Shown here: positions 34,675 through 43,130 of the stretch, piece after piece
Layout of the letters: the number at the start of each line of letters is the position of its first letter
Position numbering within the stretch: position 1 is the first letter of the stretch
DNA from: JASHPR01 sp963833885
GTDB lineage: Bacteria; Actinomycetota; Actinomycetes; Streptosporangiales; Streptosporangiaceae
Reading direction: 5' to 3'
Assembly (NCBI GenBank): GCA_963833885.1
Contig: CAWHZU010000007.1
Span: 424,220-488,219 of the forward strand
DNA: 64,000 nt
The notes under the pieces: generated by a model
Seen by the model: only the letters and a program-made list of their open reading frames with translations
What the model was told of the DNA's origin: nothing
Database searches by the model: none
Translations under genes and position numbers: made by a program

Positions 34675-34946
34675 CGACAAGCCAGTGCAGCCGCGCACAT
34701 TTACCTCGACCCGTGGCCGCATTTCGGACATATGTCACCGGAAAATGGCTGAGTCGAAGTAAGACTGGCGACGATCAAGGAATCCGCGGCCGGGAACCGG
34801 TGTACGACTGGGGCGGGCGTCGGTAGGCGGCCTCGATCACCCAACACTTCACGTGTTTCAGTCATTTCGTGGGGTGATATGCCCGAATTGCGGTTACCGA
34901 ACGCGTGAGAAGTCGAAATGATCTTGATTTAGGCGGGGCAGCGGGG

Positions 34947-37220
34947 TCAGCTTGCGGGCGGGCGGAGGATCTCCAGAACTCGCGGCCGCGCCGAGTGCGG
35001 GATGCGGATTGGGAGCCAGTCCCGGCCGTCGCCGTCGCGGCGGAGCGGGCCGATTCTGCTCTCCGGGGCTCTGGTGCCGTCCAGGGTCACGACCGCACTG
35101 GGGTCGGCGGCGGCGAGGTCCACGGTGACGTCCGCGGCGGCGGGCGGCAGCTCGACCGACAGCCGGGCGCCGTCAGCGGACAGCTGGCGGAACCGGCCGC
35201 GCAGGCCCGTGCGCAGCAGCGGCACGCCGTCACGCGACAGCGCGGTGGAGCCGGGCCCGAGTTCCACCGAGTACGGAAGACCGGCCACGTAGCCAGCGGC
35301 GGAGCGGCTGTCGTCGCCGGCGCAGCCGAAGCAGGTCCCATCCCACGGGTCGGTGCTGAACACCTCCAGGTCCGCGATCATCGGCAGCAGGCTGCCCCAG
35401 GTGTAGAACGGCTCGGCGTCCACGGAGTCGCCGCCGTCGCCGGTCTGCTGGCTGAAGTTCTCGTAGCAGCGCCGCTCGGCCCAGCCCCGGCGGAACATCT
35501 CCAGGCCGCGCGACGCGAGCCACGCCGCCTGCTCGTCGAACCGGTACCGGCGCAGCCCGAGATAGACCAGGTAGTTGAAGCAGGGCCAGACTCGCCCCCG
35601 CCAGTAGACGTTGTCGAGCGCGGCGGGATCGTCGTGCGGCGTCCCGGCCACCGGGTACGGCCCGCCGAACCGGCGCGGGTCGGCCAGCCAGCGCTGCACC
35701 ATGGCCTCGGCCTGGTCCGGCGTCGCGATCCCGGCCAGCAGCGGGTAGAAGCTGGTGGGGGACAGGCTCCTGGTGAACTCCCCGTTCCACAGCCGCCCGG
35801 CGAACACCTCGCGCCCGCTGTCCCACAGCCGGGTCCGCACGGCTTCGGCGAGTTCCGCCGCGCGCCCGGCGAGACGGTCGTTCCCCGGCATCATGCGCGC
35901 GAGCAGGCTGCCCTCGTGCACCAGCAGGCTGTTCAGCCCGACGTCCTCGAGGTCCAGGGTGTGCGTGGACAGGTCGAACCGCGCGTCGTCGTGCACCGGC
36001 GAGTTGTCGTTGGCCGACTCGTCCATCGCCGCCTGCCGGGTGTGCACGAAGTGCCCGTCGCCCACCGGCGACGAGCCGTACTCGAGCAGCCCGTTCCCGT
36101 TGCCGTCCCGGGTGGCGAACCACCAGTCGAACGCCCCCGCCAGCACCTCCGCCGCCCGCGCGGCCGCGCCATCGTCCGGCGTCATGGCCTGAACCGACCA
36201 GCACGCCTGCGCACCGACCGGCGGGTGCGAGCGGTCCTCCCAGTCTGTGGTGGCCGCGCGCAGCGCGGTCAGGTTCCCGCGGGGCGTGCGCCCGGCCAGC
36301 ACCGCGGCCACGTTGTCCCAGGCGAGCTGGCCCGCGCCGATGTGCGCCGCGAGGATCGAGTGCAGGAACCCGTCGATCTGCCAGACGCCGAAGCCGCCGA
36401 ACTTGCGCGCGATCCAGGCCCTGGTCGCCACCGTGTAGACCTGCCGGTGGGCCGGGTCCCAGATCGTGTTCCAGCCGAGCACGTCGCGGATCGCCGCCCG
36501 GTTCCCCGATACGGCGGCCGGCGATACCGGCCCGCTGGCGTCCCGTTCCGGCCCTGCGTCTGCGAGCGCCCGCTGCAAACGGTCCTGCGCCGCCGCTGCG
36601 TCCGGGCCCGCGGCGGCGGCGAACACGGTCACGGGATCCGTGGCGGAAATGCGGAAGACCGCAAACCGCCCCCGCTCCGGTGCCGGGGGCCGGGCGTAGT
36701 AACTCTGCGACTCCATAAGAGTGCCCAGAACGCCGCGTTCCATGGTCAGCCGGGCATCGGCGGGCCGGTCCAGTGTGCCGAACGCCGCTGACGGCCCTTC
36801 TGACCCCCGGTCCAGGAGTGCCACCGGGGGCTGCAGGTACTCGCGTCCGGGCGGGGTGATCAGGCGGACCGCCGCGGGGTCGGCGGGCTCGTCGGTGCCG
36901 AACTCCAGCAGCAGCCAGAACCGCAGTCCCCACTCGGCCATGTCCGTGCAAGTGAGCCTGCCGGTCACGCAGCCGTCGCCGGCCGCGGCCAGCTCCAGCC
37001 GCACGGTCGACCCGGCGTGGGTCAGGTCCACCGCGATCTCGCCGCCGTCGACGTCGTGGGTGCCGAGCCGGTAGGCGGGGGACCAGGGAAAGTCGGTGAA
37101 CGTGTTCGCGCTCGCGCTGTACGCGCCGACCCGCAGCACCGCGCCGCTGCCCAGGTGCACCGCGCAGGCCGGCCAGTCGGCGTCCCAAGTATTCCAGGTG
37201 TCCGGGCCGGCCGCGGTCAT
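34947..37220 (-). CDS. glycoside hydrolase, GH63/MGH1-like (alpha/alpha)6-barrel
   Basis: Cytoplasmic glycosidase of 757 residues with an N-terminal beta-sandwich (about 1-200), an (alpha/alpha)6 barrel (about 250-650) and a small C-terminal beta domain. Landmarks are GWNTIWDPAHRQVY, FGVWQIDGFLHSIL, ESANDNSPVHDD and NVYWRGRVWPCFNYLVYLGL, which fit the GH63/mannosylglycerate-hydrolase-like group; the paired acids in the D/E-rich loops are the likely catalysts. There is no signal peptide. ATG 37220 overlaps the isochorismatase-fold gene by 4 bases, so it is the last gene of a three-gene operon. The exact substrate (alpha-glucoside, mannoside or glycosylated small molecule) is open. Confidence 0.82.
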   Translation of the reverse strand: MTAAGPDTWNTWDADWPACAVHLGSGAVLRVGAYSASANTFTDFPWSPAYRLGTHDVDGGEIAVDLTHAGSTVRLELAAAGDGCVTGRLTCTDMAEWGLRFWLLLEFGTDEPADPAAVRLITPPGREYLQPPVALLDRGSEGPSAAFGTLDRPADARLTMERGVLGTLMESQSYYARPPAPERGRFAVFRISATDPVTVFAAAAGPDAAAAQDRLQRALADAGPERDASGPVSPAAVSGNRAAIRDVLGWNTIWDPAHRQVYTVATRAWIARKFGGFGVWQIDGFLHSILAAHIGAGQLAWDNVAAVLAGRTPRGNLTALRAATTDWEDRSHPPVGAQACWSVQAMTPDDGAAARAAEVLAGAFDWWFATRDGNGNGLLEYGSSPVGDGHFVHTRQAAMDESANDNSPVHDDARFDLSTHTLDLEDVGLNSLLVHEGSLLARMMPGNDRLAGRAAELAEAVRTRLWDSGREVFAGRLWNGEFTRSLSPTSFYPLLAGIATPDQAEAMVQRWLADPRRFGGPYPVAGTPHDDPAALDNVYWRGRVWPCFNYLVYLGLRRYRFDEQAAWLASRGLEMFRRGWAERRCYENFSQQTGDGGDSVDAEPFYTWGSLLPMIADLEVFSTDPWDGTCFGCAGDDSRSAAGYVAGLPYSVELGPGSTALSRDGVPLLRTGLRGRFRQLSADGARLSVELPPAAADVTVDLAAADPSAVVTLDGTRAPESRIGPLRRDGDGRDWLPIRIPHSARPRVLEILRPPAS

Positions 37221-37786
37221 GCCCGCTTGGTCCCGGCCAGGCGGCTGAGCTCCTCTTCGACCGAGCCGAACGTGACCTGCGGCGCGAACCCGCCCATCAG
37301 GTTCAGCGCGGCTGCGTGCGCCTCGGGGGTGATCCCGGCGCAGGCGTCGGCGATGACCCGGACCTGCGCGCCGCCGTCCACCGCGTCCAGGACTGTGGCG
37401 ATCACGCAGCAGTCGGTGCTGACACCGCAGACCGTGAGCTCGCGGCCCGGGCCGAGCATGGACTCGAGCTCCGGGCCCCACTTCGAGAACGTGGTCTTGT
37501 CGAGCGTGTCAAGGTCCTGGCTCGCCCACGGCAGGGCGAGGTCGGCGAGGTGGGCGGCCTCGGGCGCCAGCACCTGAGGCCAGGCGCGGTAGTAGCCGAC
37601 CCAGCTTCCCTGCGGCGCCTCGGGGATCAGGAACCGGGTGAAGATCGTCCGTGGTCCGTACGCGCCGGCCAGCGAGTCGATGGGCTCGATGAGGTCCGCA
37701 AACCCCGGCACTTCCCACGGGCTGCCCGCCGCGAAGAACTCCTGCATGTCGATGATGGCAAGCAGTGGGGTGTTGGGTGGGCTCAT
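37217..37786 (-). CDS. isochorismatase-family (cysteine) hydrolase
   Basis: Alpha/beta cysteine hydrolase of 189 residues. The triad is visible: Asp in AIIDMQEFF, Lys in LDKTTFSKW and the nucleophilic Cys in CGVSTDCCVIAT (with the cis-peptide region before it). Members cleave amides such as ureidoacrylate, N-carbamoylsarcosine or nicotinamide, as well as isochorismate. The coupled NCS1 transporter upstream makes a nucleobase-derived or hydantoin-derived amide plausible (inference). It overlaps both neighbours by ATGA junctions. Confidence 0.9.
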   Translation of the reverse strand: MSPPNTPLLAIIDMQEFFAAGSPWEVPGFADLIEPIDSLAGAYGPRTIFTRFLIPEAPQGSWVGYYRAWPQVLAPEAAHLADLALPWASQDLDTLDKTTFSKWGPELESMLGPGRELTVCGVSTDCCVIATVLDAVDGGAQVRVIADACAGITPEAHAAALNLMGGFAPQVTFGSVEEELSRLAGTKRA

Positions 37787-39285
37787 CACGCCGCGACCGC
37801 TGCCTTCTCGGCGGCCCTGGCCTTGGCGAACTGCCCGGTGGCCAGGACGAGCACCGTGTAGACGAGAGCGCCGAGGATCAGCGCGATGATCACGCCGATG
37901 CTGCTGCCGCCGACCGCCCCGGTCCGGCCGCCGAGCAGGCCGAGCAGGTAGCCCACCCAGCTGAACACTGGGCTGGTAGAGGTCACCGTGCCGAGGCCGA
38001 CAGCGCAGGCGATCACCAGCGCGGTCAGGCCGCACCAGTTGTAGGCGCCGCTGTCGACCCGGTACAGCCGGTTCTCGTCGTAGCCGGACTTCCAGCGCAG
38101 CAGCCCAAGGTCGGCGAGGAAGATCCCGGACCAGGCGGCGAGCAGGACGCCGAGCGTGATCAGGAAGCCCTCGAACGGCGCGAAGAACGTCTTGGCGATG
38201 AACAGCACGTAGATGTTCCCGGCGATCATCACGCAGGCGTCGATCGCCACGGTCTTATACCGCTCGGTGCGCAGGCCGAGGGTCAGCAGGTTCAGGCCGC
38301 CGGAGTAGACGTCGAGCACCGTGGCGGCGATCAGGCCGCCGACGGCGGTGATCAGGTAAGGGACCGCGAACCAGAGCGGCAGCGTGTCGGCGAACAGGCC
38401 GATCGGGTTGGCGGCCGACGCGATGCCCGGGTTGCTGGCGGCGAGGAAGATGCCGAAGATGCCGAGCAGGATCGGGGCGAGGCTGGCGCCGAACGTGGTC
38501 CAGCCCACGACCGAGGCCGACCTCACCTTCCGTGGCAGGTACCTGCTGTAGTCACCGGCGGCGTTCACCCAGCCGATGCCGAGCCCGGCCATGATCACGG
38601 TGGTTCCGCCGATGACGCCGCCCAGGAACGTCCCCGGGTGCAGCGAGGTCGCCGCGTGCAGGTTCACGTGCTTGGCCTCGAGGATGATGAACACCACGGT
38701 CAGCACCGCAAACGCGTAGGTGAACCAGATCTGCACCCGGGTGATCGTGGCGTGCCCGAGCAGCGCGAGCGTGATCGTCACGCCCGCCACGATCACGAAC
38801 GCGACCGCGACCGTCGGATCGCCGGCCGGAGCGCCGAGCCGCTGCATGATGCTCTGCGCGGCGAGCACCGCCAGCGCGGTGAGCAGGATCTCCCAGCCGA
38901 GGAAGGAGACGTAGCTGATCAGCGTCGGCAGCCCGTTGCCGATCACGCCGAACGACGCCCGCGACACCACGAGCGTCGGCGCGTTGGCCCGCTTCCCGGC
39001 CAGGCTGATGAACCCGACGAGCAGGAACGACAGCACGGTGCCGACGATCATCACACTGATCGCCTGCGCAAGGTCGAGGCCGTAGAACGTGACCAGGAAC
39101 GCGCCGTAGGTGATGTCGAGGATGCCGATGTTGGCCGCGCACCAGATCCAGAACAGCTCGATCGGCTTGCCGTGCCGCTCATCCTCGGCGATCGGGTTGA
39201 TCCCGTTGGTCTCGATGCTCCACGGCCGGTCGGCCTCGGGGGCCTGCGCCGTGGTTCCGCCTGGGCTGGCTGCGTTCGTGTCCAT
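37786..39285 (-). CDS. NCS1-family nucleobase/cation symporter (cytosine/purine permease type)
   Basis: Integral membrane transporter of 499 residues with about 12 helices. The N-terminal NGINPIAEDERHGKPIELFW is the usual NCS1 entry, followed by AANIGILDITYGAF and later GWVNAAGDYSRYLPRK, a conserved cytosine-permease segment. Relatives import cytosine, purines, uracil, allantoin, hydantoins or thiamine. ATG 39285 follows GGAGGG at good distance. It is the first gene of the leftward operon and faces the LacI gene across two operator-like sites. Confidence 0.92.
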   Translation of the reverse strand: MDTNAASPGGTTAQAPEADRPWSIETNGINPIAEDERHGKPIELFWIWCAANIGILDITYGAFLVTFYGLDLAQAISVMIVGTVLSFLLVGFISLAGKRANAPTLVVSRASFGVIGNGLPTLISYVSFLGWEILLTALAVLAAQSIMQRLGAPAGDPTVAVAFVIVAGVTITLALLGHATITRVQIWFTYAFAVLTVVFIILEAKHVNLHAATSLHPGTFLGGVIGGTTVIMAGLGIGWVNAAGDYSRYLPRKVRSASVVGWTTFGASLAPILLGIFGIFLAASNPGIASAANPIGLFADTLPLWFAVPYLITAVGGLIAATVLDVYSGGLNLLTLGLRTERYKTVAIDACVMIAGNIYVLFIAKTFFAPFEGFLITLGVLLAAWSGIFLADLGLLRWKSGYDENRLYRVDSGAYNWCGLTALVIACAVGLGTVTSTSPVFSWVGYLLGLLGGRTGAVGGSSIGVIIALILGALVYTVLVLATGQFAKARAAEKAAVAA

Positions 39286-39313
39286 GCTCTGGCCCTCCGG
39301 AGGGGATCCAAGA

Positions 39314-39368
39314 TGGGAACGATTCCACCGCCCTTCCACCGCTGTGTCAAGATGCTGGGAACGTTCTC
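39314..39368. promoter_or_regulatory. two LacI-family operator-like sites between NCS1 and lacI-type genes
   Basis: TGGGAACGATTCCA (39314-39327) and TGGGAACGTTCTC (39356-39368) are imperfect palindromes with the central CG typical of LacI/GalR operators. They lie 42 bases apart in the divergent gap, so the LacI protein probably controls both sides. Confidence 0.65.
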
Positions 39369-39399
39369 GTCTGGTCCTGAACGGAGGAGTGTGTAAACA

Positions 39400-40446
39400 T
39401 TGCGAGTTATGGAGCCGGTCGCTGCGGAATCGTTCCCGCAACCCGTGCGGCTCCGTGACGTCGCCGCTGCGGCGGGTGTCTCCACCTCCACCGCGTCGCG
39501 GGTGCTCTCCGGCGCCAGCGGGGCGTCGTCGGCGACCTCGGCCGCGGTCCTGGCCGCGGCGCGGCGGCTGGACTACCGGCCCAACCTGATCGCCAGGGGA
39601 CTGCGGGCGCGCAGTTCCGGCATGGCCGGCATCGTCGTTCCCGGCATCGGCAACCCGTTCTTCGCCGAGCTCGTCGAGGCGCTGGAGGCAGCGCTGCGCG
39701 ACGCCGACCTCGACATGATCCTGGCGGACTCGCGCGGCGACCCGGCCGACGAGGCACGCCGGCTGGAGGCCCTGACCGACCGGCAGGTGGCCGGCCTGAT
39801 CATGATCCCGGCCACGCATGACTCCAGTGCGGTGGCCATGCGGCGGGCGCACCGATCGGTGCCGATCGTCCAGATCGACCGGCAGGTCGACGGGTTCCCG
39901 GCCGACTACGTAGGCGTGGACAACGCGCTGGGGATCCGGCACGCGCTCGAGCACCTGGCCGGCCAGGGCTGCCGGAGCGTCGCGTTCGTGTCCGACGAGA
40001 CGGCGAGCTCAACCGGCCGCAGCCGGCTCGACGCGTTCCGGCTGACGGTGCCGCGGGTGCCGGGGCTGGTCGTGGGCCCGGTGCTGCTCGGGTCGTTCAC
40101 GATCGAGTTCGGCCGCAAGGCCGCACGGGAGCTGCTGAGCAGCCGGCCGCTGCCCGACGCCGTGCTGTGCGGATCCGACATCATCGCGCTCGGGGTGGTG
40201 CGCGAGCTGCACCACTGCGGCGTGGGCGTTCCGGACGCGGTCAAGGTCACCGGGTTCGACGGCATCCTGTTCTCCGAGCTGTGCGAGCCGCCGCTGACGA
40301 CGGTGCGCCAGCCGGTGCAGACGATCGCGGCCGAGTCGGTCCGGCTGCTGCAGCTTCGGATGGACGGCGACGACGCGGCCGTGCGGCGCAGCGAGATCGC
40401 GCCGTCGCTGCTGGTCCGGCGGTCTTCGCTGGCGGGTGCCGGGTGA
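39400..40446 (+). CDS. LacI-family transcriptional regulator
   Basis: Repressor of 348 residues with the classic helix-turn-helix at its N-terminus (VRLRDVAAAAGVSTSTASRVL) and hinge LDYRPNLIARGLR, then a periplasmic-binding-like sensor domain (GIVVPGIGNPFFAELV onward, and VTGFDGILFSELCEPPLTT near the end). TTG 39400, 12 bases after GGAGGA, or ATG 39409 is the start; an in-frame TAA at 39394 rules out anything earlier. It overlaps the ribokinase gene by 4 bases. The likely ligand is ribose, a nucleoside or a related sugar. Confidence 0.93.
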   Translation: MRVMEPVAAESFPQPVRLRDVAAAAGVSTSTASRVLSGASGASSATSAAVLAAARRLDYRPNLIARGLRARSSGMAGIVVPGIGNPFFAELVEALEAALRDADLDMILADSRGDPADEARRLEALTDRQVAGLIMIPATHDSSAVAMRRAHRSVPIVQIDRQVDGFPADYVGVDNALGIRHALEHLAGQGCRSVAFVSDETASSTGRSRLDAFRLTVPRVPGLVVGPVLLGSFTIEFGRKAARELLSSRPLPDAVLCGSDIIALGVVRELHHCGVGVPDAVKVTGFDGILFSELCEPPLTTVRQPVQTIAAESVRLLQLRMDGDDAAVRRSEIAPSLLVRRSSLAGAG

Positions 40447-41387
40447 ACGGGGCCCGGCGCCCCCGGCTGGCCGTGATTGGCAGCCTCAACGCCGACCTCA
40501 CCCTGCTCGTCGAGCGGCTGCCCGGCCCGGGCGAGACCGTGCTGAGCTCGGCCCCCGGGACGGTCGGTTTCGGCGGCAAGGGCGGCAACCAGGCCGCCGC
40601 CGCTGCCGCGTTCGGCGCCGACGTCACGATGATCGCGCGGGTCGGCGACGACGACGTCGGCGAGCGGATCTGCGCCGACCTGCGCAGCCGCGGGGTGAAC
40701 GTGTCACAGGTGCGCACCACGCCCGGCGCCCGCAGCGGCGGCGCAACGATCGCCGTCGACCCAGCCGGGGAGAACCTGATCCTCGTCGACCCCGGTGCCA
40801 ACGGCGCCCTGGTTCCGGGCGACATCGACCCGGACGCCCTGGACGGGGCGGGCGCGGTGCTGCTGCAACTGGAGATCCCGCTGGCGACCGTGGCCGCGGC
40901 CGCGTCGAAGGCCAGCGCGCCGGTCGTGCTCAACCCCGCGCCGGCGGTGCCGCTCGGCCCGGATCTGCTGGCCGACGTTGACGTCCTGGTGCCGAACCGG
41001 ACCGAGCTGGCGCTCCTGGCCGGGGCCGTACCCCCGTCCGGGCTGGCGGCAACCGCGGCGCTGGCGCGCAAGCTCCGCGACGGGCTCGACGTCGTGGTCA
41101 CGCTGGGCGCGGACGGCGCGCTGGTCGTACCCGGGTCCGGCGGCCCGGCGACACACATAGGCTCCCCGGCGGTCAAGGCAGTGGACGCCACGGGAGCAGG
41201 GGACTGCTTCTGCGGCACGCTCGCTGTGCTGCTCGCCGAAGGCGTGACCCTGGCCGACGCGGCGCGGATCTCGGTCGCGGCCGCCGCGCTCTCGGTGACC
41301 GTTGCGGGCGCTCGCGGTCTGCTGCCCGGCCGCGAGCAGGCCGAGGCGCTGGCCGCCGGCCTGGCCGCCACGACCGTCCCGGGCTAG
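40443..41387 (+). CDS. rbsK: ribokinase (PfkB family)
   Basis: PfkB-family sugar kinase of 314 residues. Landmarks are GSLNADLTLLVERLPGPGET at the N-terminus, GGKGGNQAAAAA (ribose-type substrate loop), LVPNRTELALLAG and the anion hole/catalytic base DATGAGDCFCG. The arrangement matches ribokinase best among PfkB kinases; deoxyribokinase or another pentose kinase is possible. GTG 40443 overlaps the LacI stop (GTGA). With the NCS1 transporter and the hydrolases on the other strand it suggests salvage or degradation of a ribosylated or nucleobase-containing compound. Confidence 0.88.
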   Translation: MNGARRPRLAVIGSLNADLTLLVERLPGPGETVLSSAPGTVGFGGKGGNQAAAAAAFGADVTMIARVGDDDVGERICADLRSRGVNVSQVRTTPGARSGGATIAVDPAGENLILVDPGANGALVPGDIDPDALDGAGAVLLQLEIPLATVAAAASKASAPVVLNPAPAVPLGPDLLADVDVLVPNRTELALLAGAVPPSGLAATAALARKLRDGLDVVVTLGADGALVVPGSGGPATHIGSPAVKAVDATGAGDCFCGTLAVLLAEGVTLADAARISVAAAALSVTVAGARGLLPGREQAEALAAGLAATTVPG

Positions 41388-41517
41388 CTCGGCAGCTGCG
41401 CCGCGTGGTCGACGAAGCCGCGCTGCATGACGGCCGACATGCCGGTGTATCCGGATCACCGGCGCGGATGCGTGCACGCAGATTCGGCTCCACATCCCTT
41501 CCTGTCCGCTCGTCCAT
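41384..41517 (-). pseudogene. remnant of an ECF sigma-factor gene start
   Basis: ATG 41517 reads MDERTGRDVEPNLRARIRAG then DPD, the usual first 25 residues of an ECF sigma factor, and then loses all similarity. Another frame ends YTGMSAVMQRGFVDHAAQLP with a stop at 41384 and looks like the tail of a different protein. The pair looks like the two outer ends of a two-gene sigma locus joined by a deletion (inference from short segments). Confidence 0.4.
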
Positions 41518-41622
41518 TACGGTTCCAGGATCTGCTCAGCTTCCCAGAAAGCCCCTTTTCCCGATTGCAATGTGCTGTCTGAGGGAATTTCCTGGAACGG
41601 GCGGACATGGAAGGGATCCGGC

Positions 41623-42087
41623 ATGTGGCTGTGGATCTTGGTCGGCGTCGTGGTGATCGTCGGCATAGCCGTGGTTCTGCTGGTCCTGCGCTACATGGGG
41701 GTGCGCGGCTCCGTCGTCACCGGCGGCTGGATCGCCGAAGCGATCGACGCGTACACGAAGGGCATGGCGCTGCACGAGGCGATCAGCGCGGCCGTGCGGC
41801 CGGACGCGCTGGCGGCCCCGGACAGCGGAACCCGCTGGGCCGACATCCAGCGCCGCGCGGATGGCCTTGCCCAGGAACTGCACATGCTGCAGACCACGGC
41901 CGCGGACCCGGAGGACCGGGCGAGCGCCAAAGATGCGCACGGGGCGCTGCAGGCGCTTCGCTCCGCGCTCGACGACCTCGGCAACGCCCCGCGAGATGCC
42001 GAGCGGCTGGCGGCGGTCCGTGACCGCATGGCCGTGTTCGAGAAGTCGCTGCGGGCGCTGCGCGCGCCCAACCCGCACCTGTGGTGA
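41623..42087 (+). CDS. single-pass membrane protein, unknown
   Basis: Protein of 154 residues that I do not recognise by family. An N-terminal helix (WLWILVGVVVIVGIAVVLLV, residues 2-21) anchors it. The rest is soluble and mostly alpha-helical, with Ala/Arg/Leu-rich amphipathic stretches (ERLAAVRDRMAVFEKSLRAL near the end) that could form a coiled coil. ATG 41623 follows GAAGGG. It is convergent with the RDD gene, ending 24 bases before it. Confidence 0.65.
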   Translation: MWLWILVGVVVIVGIAVVLLVLRYMGVRGSVVTGGWIAEAIDAYTKGMALHEAISAAVRPDALAAPDSGTRWADIQRRADGLAQELHMLQTTAADPEDRASAKDAHGALQALRSALDDLGNAPRDAERLAAVRDRMAVFEKSLRALRAPNPHLW

Positions 42088-42111
42088 GGCGCGAGGGCCG
42101 GGCCGGGGGGG

Positions 42112-42663
42112 CTAGCCTGGCTCGTCTCCGGCTGGCTGGCCGTGGCTGGCGCCGGGCTCTGCCTCGCGGGCGAGGAACCGGAGCCGCGCGGCCCGGGCAT
42201 CCCACGCGTACACGACCGCGGTGCCCGCGATGAGATCGTGCAGCGCACGGTGCTCGCGCTGCACCAGGATGCCGGCGAAGCCGAGGCCGAACAGCAGGAA
42301 GCTGAGCGGGAACGCCAGCGTGCGCAGCACCGCGTTCCGCGGGCCAGCGGCCGTGCCGTCGGCCCGCACCACCCGCACGCCAAGTACGGCCATGCCGAAC
42401 GTCTTGCCGCTCGCCGCCCACGAGTAGCCGAAGTACGCGAACTCCCAGGCGACGAACAAGATCGCGACGACGATGTTCTCCTTGCTCCAGGAGACGTCCC
42501 GGCCGGTCACGACGCTCGCCACGTAGGAGATGCCGGCCAGCGCGAGCGCGAACACGGCGGAGCTCGCCGTGACGTCGATCGCGTAGGCGAGGAACCGTGA
42601 CACCGATCCCGCGTAGTGTCCCTGCGAGGTCACCGGCGGGACGGCCCGCCTTCCGGCGTTCAC
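42112..42663 (-). CDS. RDD-family membrane protein
   Basis: RDD-domain protein of 183 residues: the first helix carries the Arg/Asp pair (SRFLAYAIDVTASS), later GKTFGMAVLGVRVVRADG, then RALHDLIAGTAVVY with the conserved Asp. Three to four membrane helices are predicted. The RDD role is not settled; some members are Na+/H+ or compatible-solute-linked transporters. GTG 42663 overlaps the upstream repeat-protein gene (GTGA), so the two proteins are made together. Confidence 0.85.
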   Translation of the reverse strand: MNAGRRAVPPVTSQGHYAGSVSRFLAYAIDVTASSAVFALALAGISYVASVVTGRDVSWSKENIVVAILFVAWEFAYFGYSWAASGKTFGMAVLGVRVVRADGTAAGPRNAVLRTLAFPLSFLLFGLGFAGILVQREHRALHDLIAGTAVVYAWDARAARLRFLAREAEPGASHGQPAGDEPG

Positions 42664-43130
42664 GGTCCGACCCGGCCGTTTAGCAGGGCTGGCGGCCCGG
42701 CCGGCGCGGGATGCTTGCGCCGCAGCCCGCGCTGCACCCAGCGGTCGATGAACTGATCAAGCCCGACCGCCTGGCTGCGTACCGCATCAAGCGCCTCGCT
42801 CACCGCGCCGCCGGAGGACCTGGCGATGACCGCGCCCACGTCGGTCTGCTCGACGAGCGCGTCCATGTCCACGCGCCGGACCAGGTCGTTGACGTCGACC
42901 CGGTCGAGCAGGGCGTCAACGTCGACGCGGTCGAGCACCTCGTTGACGTCCGCCCGTTCCAGCAGGGCGGGGACGTCAACGCGGTCCAGCAGCGCGTTCA
43001 CGTCGACCCGCCCGACCAGCGCGTTCACATCGACGCGCTCCAGCAGCGCGTCAACGTCCAGGGCGGAAACGATAAGGTCGAGCACGCGCTCGGCGACGCG
43101 CTGCGCGAGCGCCTCGAACGGGTCGGTCAT
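42660..43130 (-). CDS. nonapeptide-repeat protein coupled to an RDD protein
   Basis: Protein of 156 residues. After a short start (MTDPFEALAQRVAERVLDLI) residues 24-104 consist of nine tandem 9-residue units of the form VDVxALLxR, then a Ser/Gly break and a basic C-terminal tail (FIDRWVQRGLRRKHP). No signal peptide or membrane helix is visible. The regular hydrophobic/charged spacing could make a long solenoid or a coiled rod. Similar repeats occur next to or inside RDD proteins in other actinobacteria (from memory). ATG 43130 is chosen as the first start before the repeats. Function unknown. Confidence 0.72.
   Translation of the reverse strand: MTDPFEALAQRVAERVLDLIVSALDVDALLERVDVNALVGRVDVNALLDRVDVPALLERADVNEVLDRVDVDALLDRVDVNDLVRRVDMDALVEQTDVGAVIARSSGGAVSEALDAVRSQAVGLDQFIDRWVQRGLRRKHPAPAGPPALLNGRVGP
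42819..43061 (-). repeat. nine tandem 27-bp coding repeats
   Basis: DNA copy of the nonapeptide repeats: units of about 27 bp with a shared GTCGACGTCAAC-like core on the coding strand. Variation sits mostly in the third, fourth and eighth codons of each unit. Confidence 0.8.

Noticed and set aside
37765..39396. Long + strand frame over the NCS1 gene
   Set aside because: Asp/Glu/Gly/Arg-rich antisense translation without domain features; the - strand encodes a clear 12-helix transporter.
42819..43061. Possible CRISPR array (regular 27-bp repeats)
   Set aside because: The units are directly adjacent without spacers, keep a reading frame and encode a 9-residue protein repeat.
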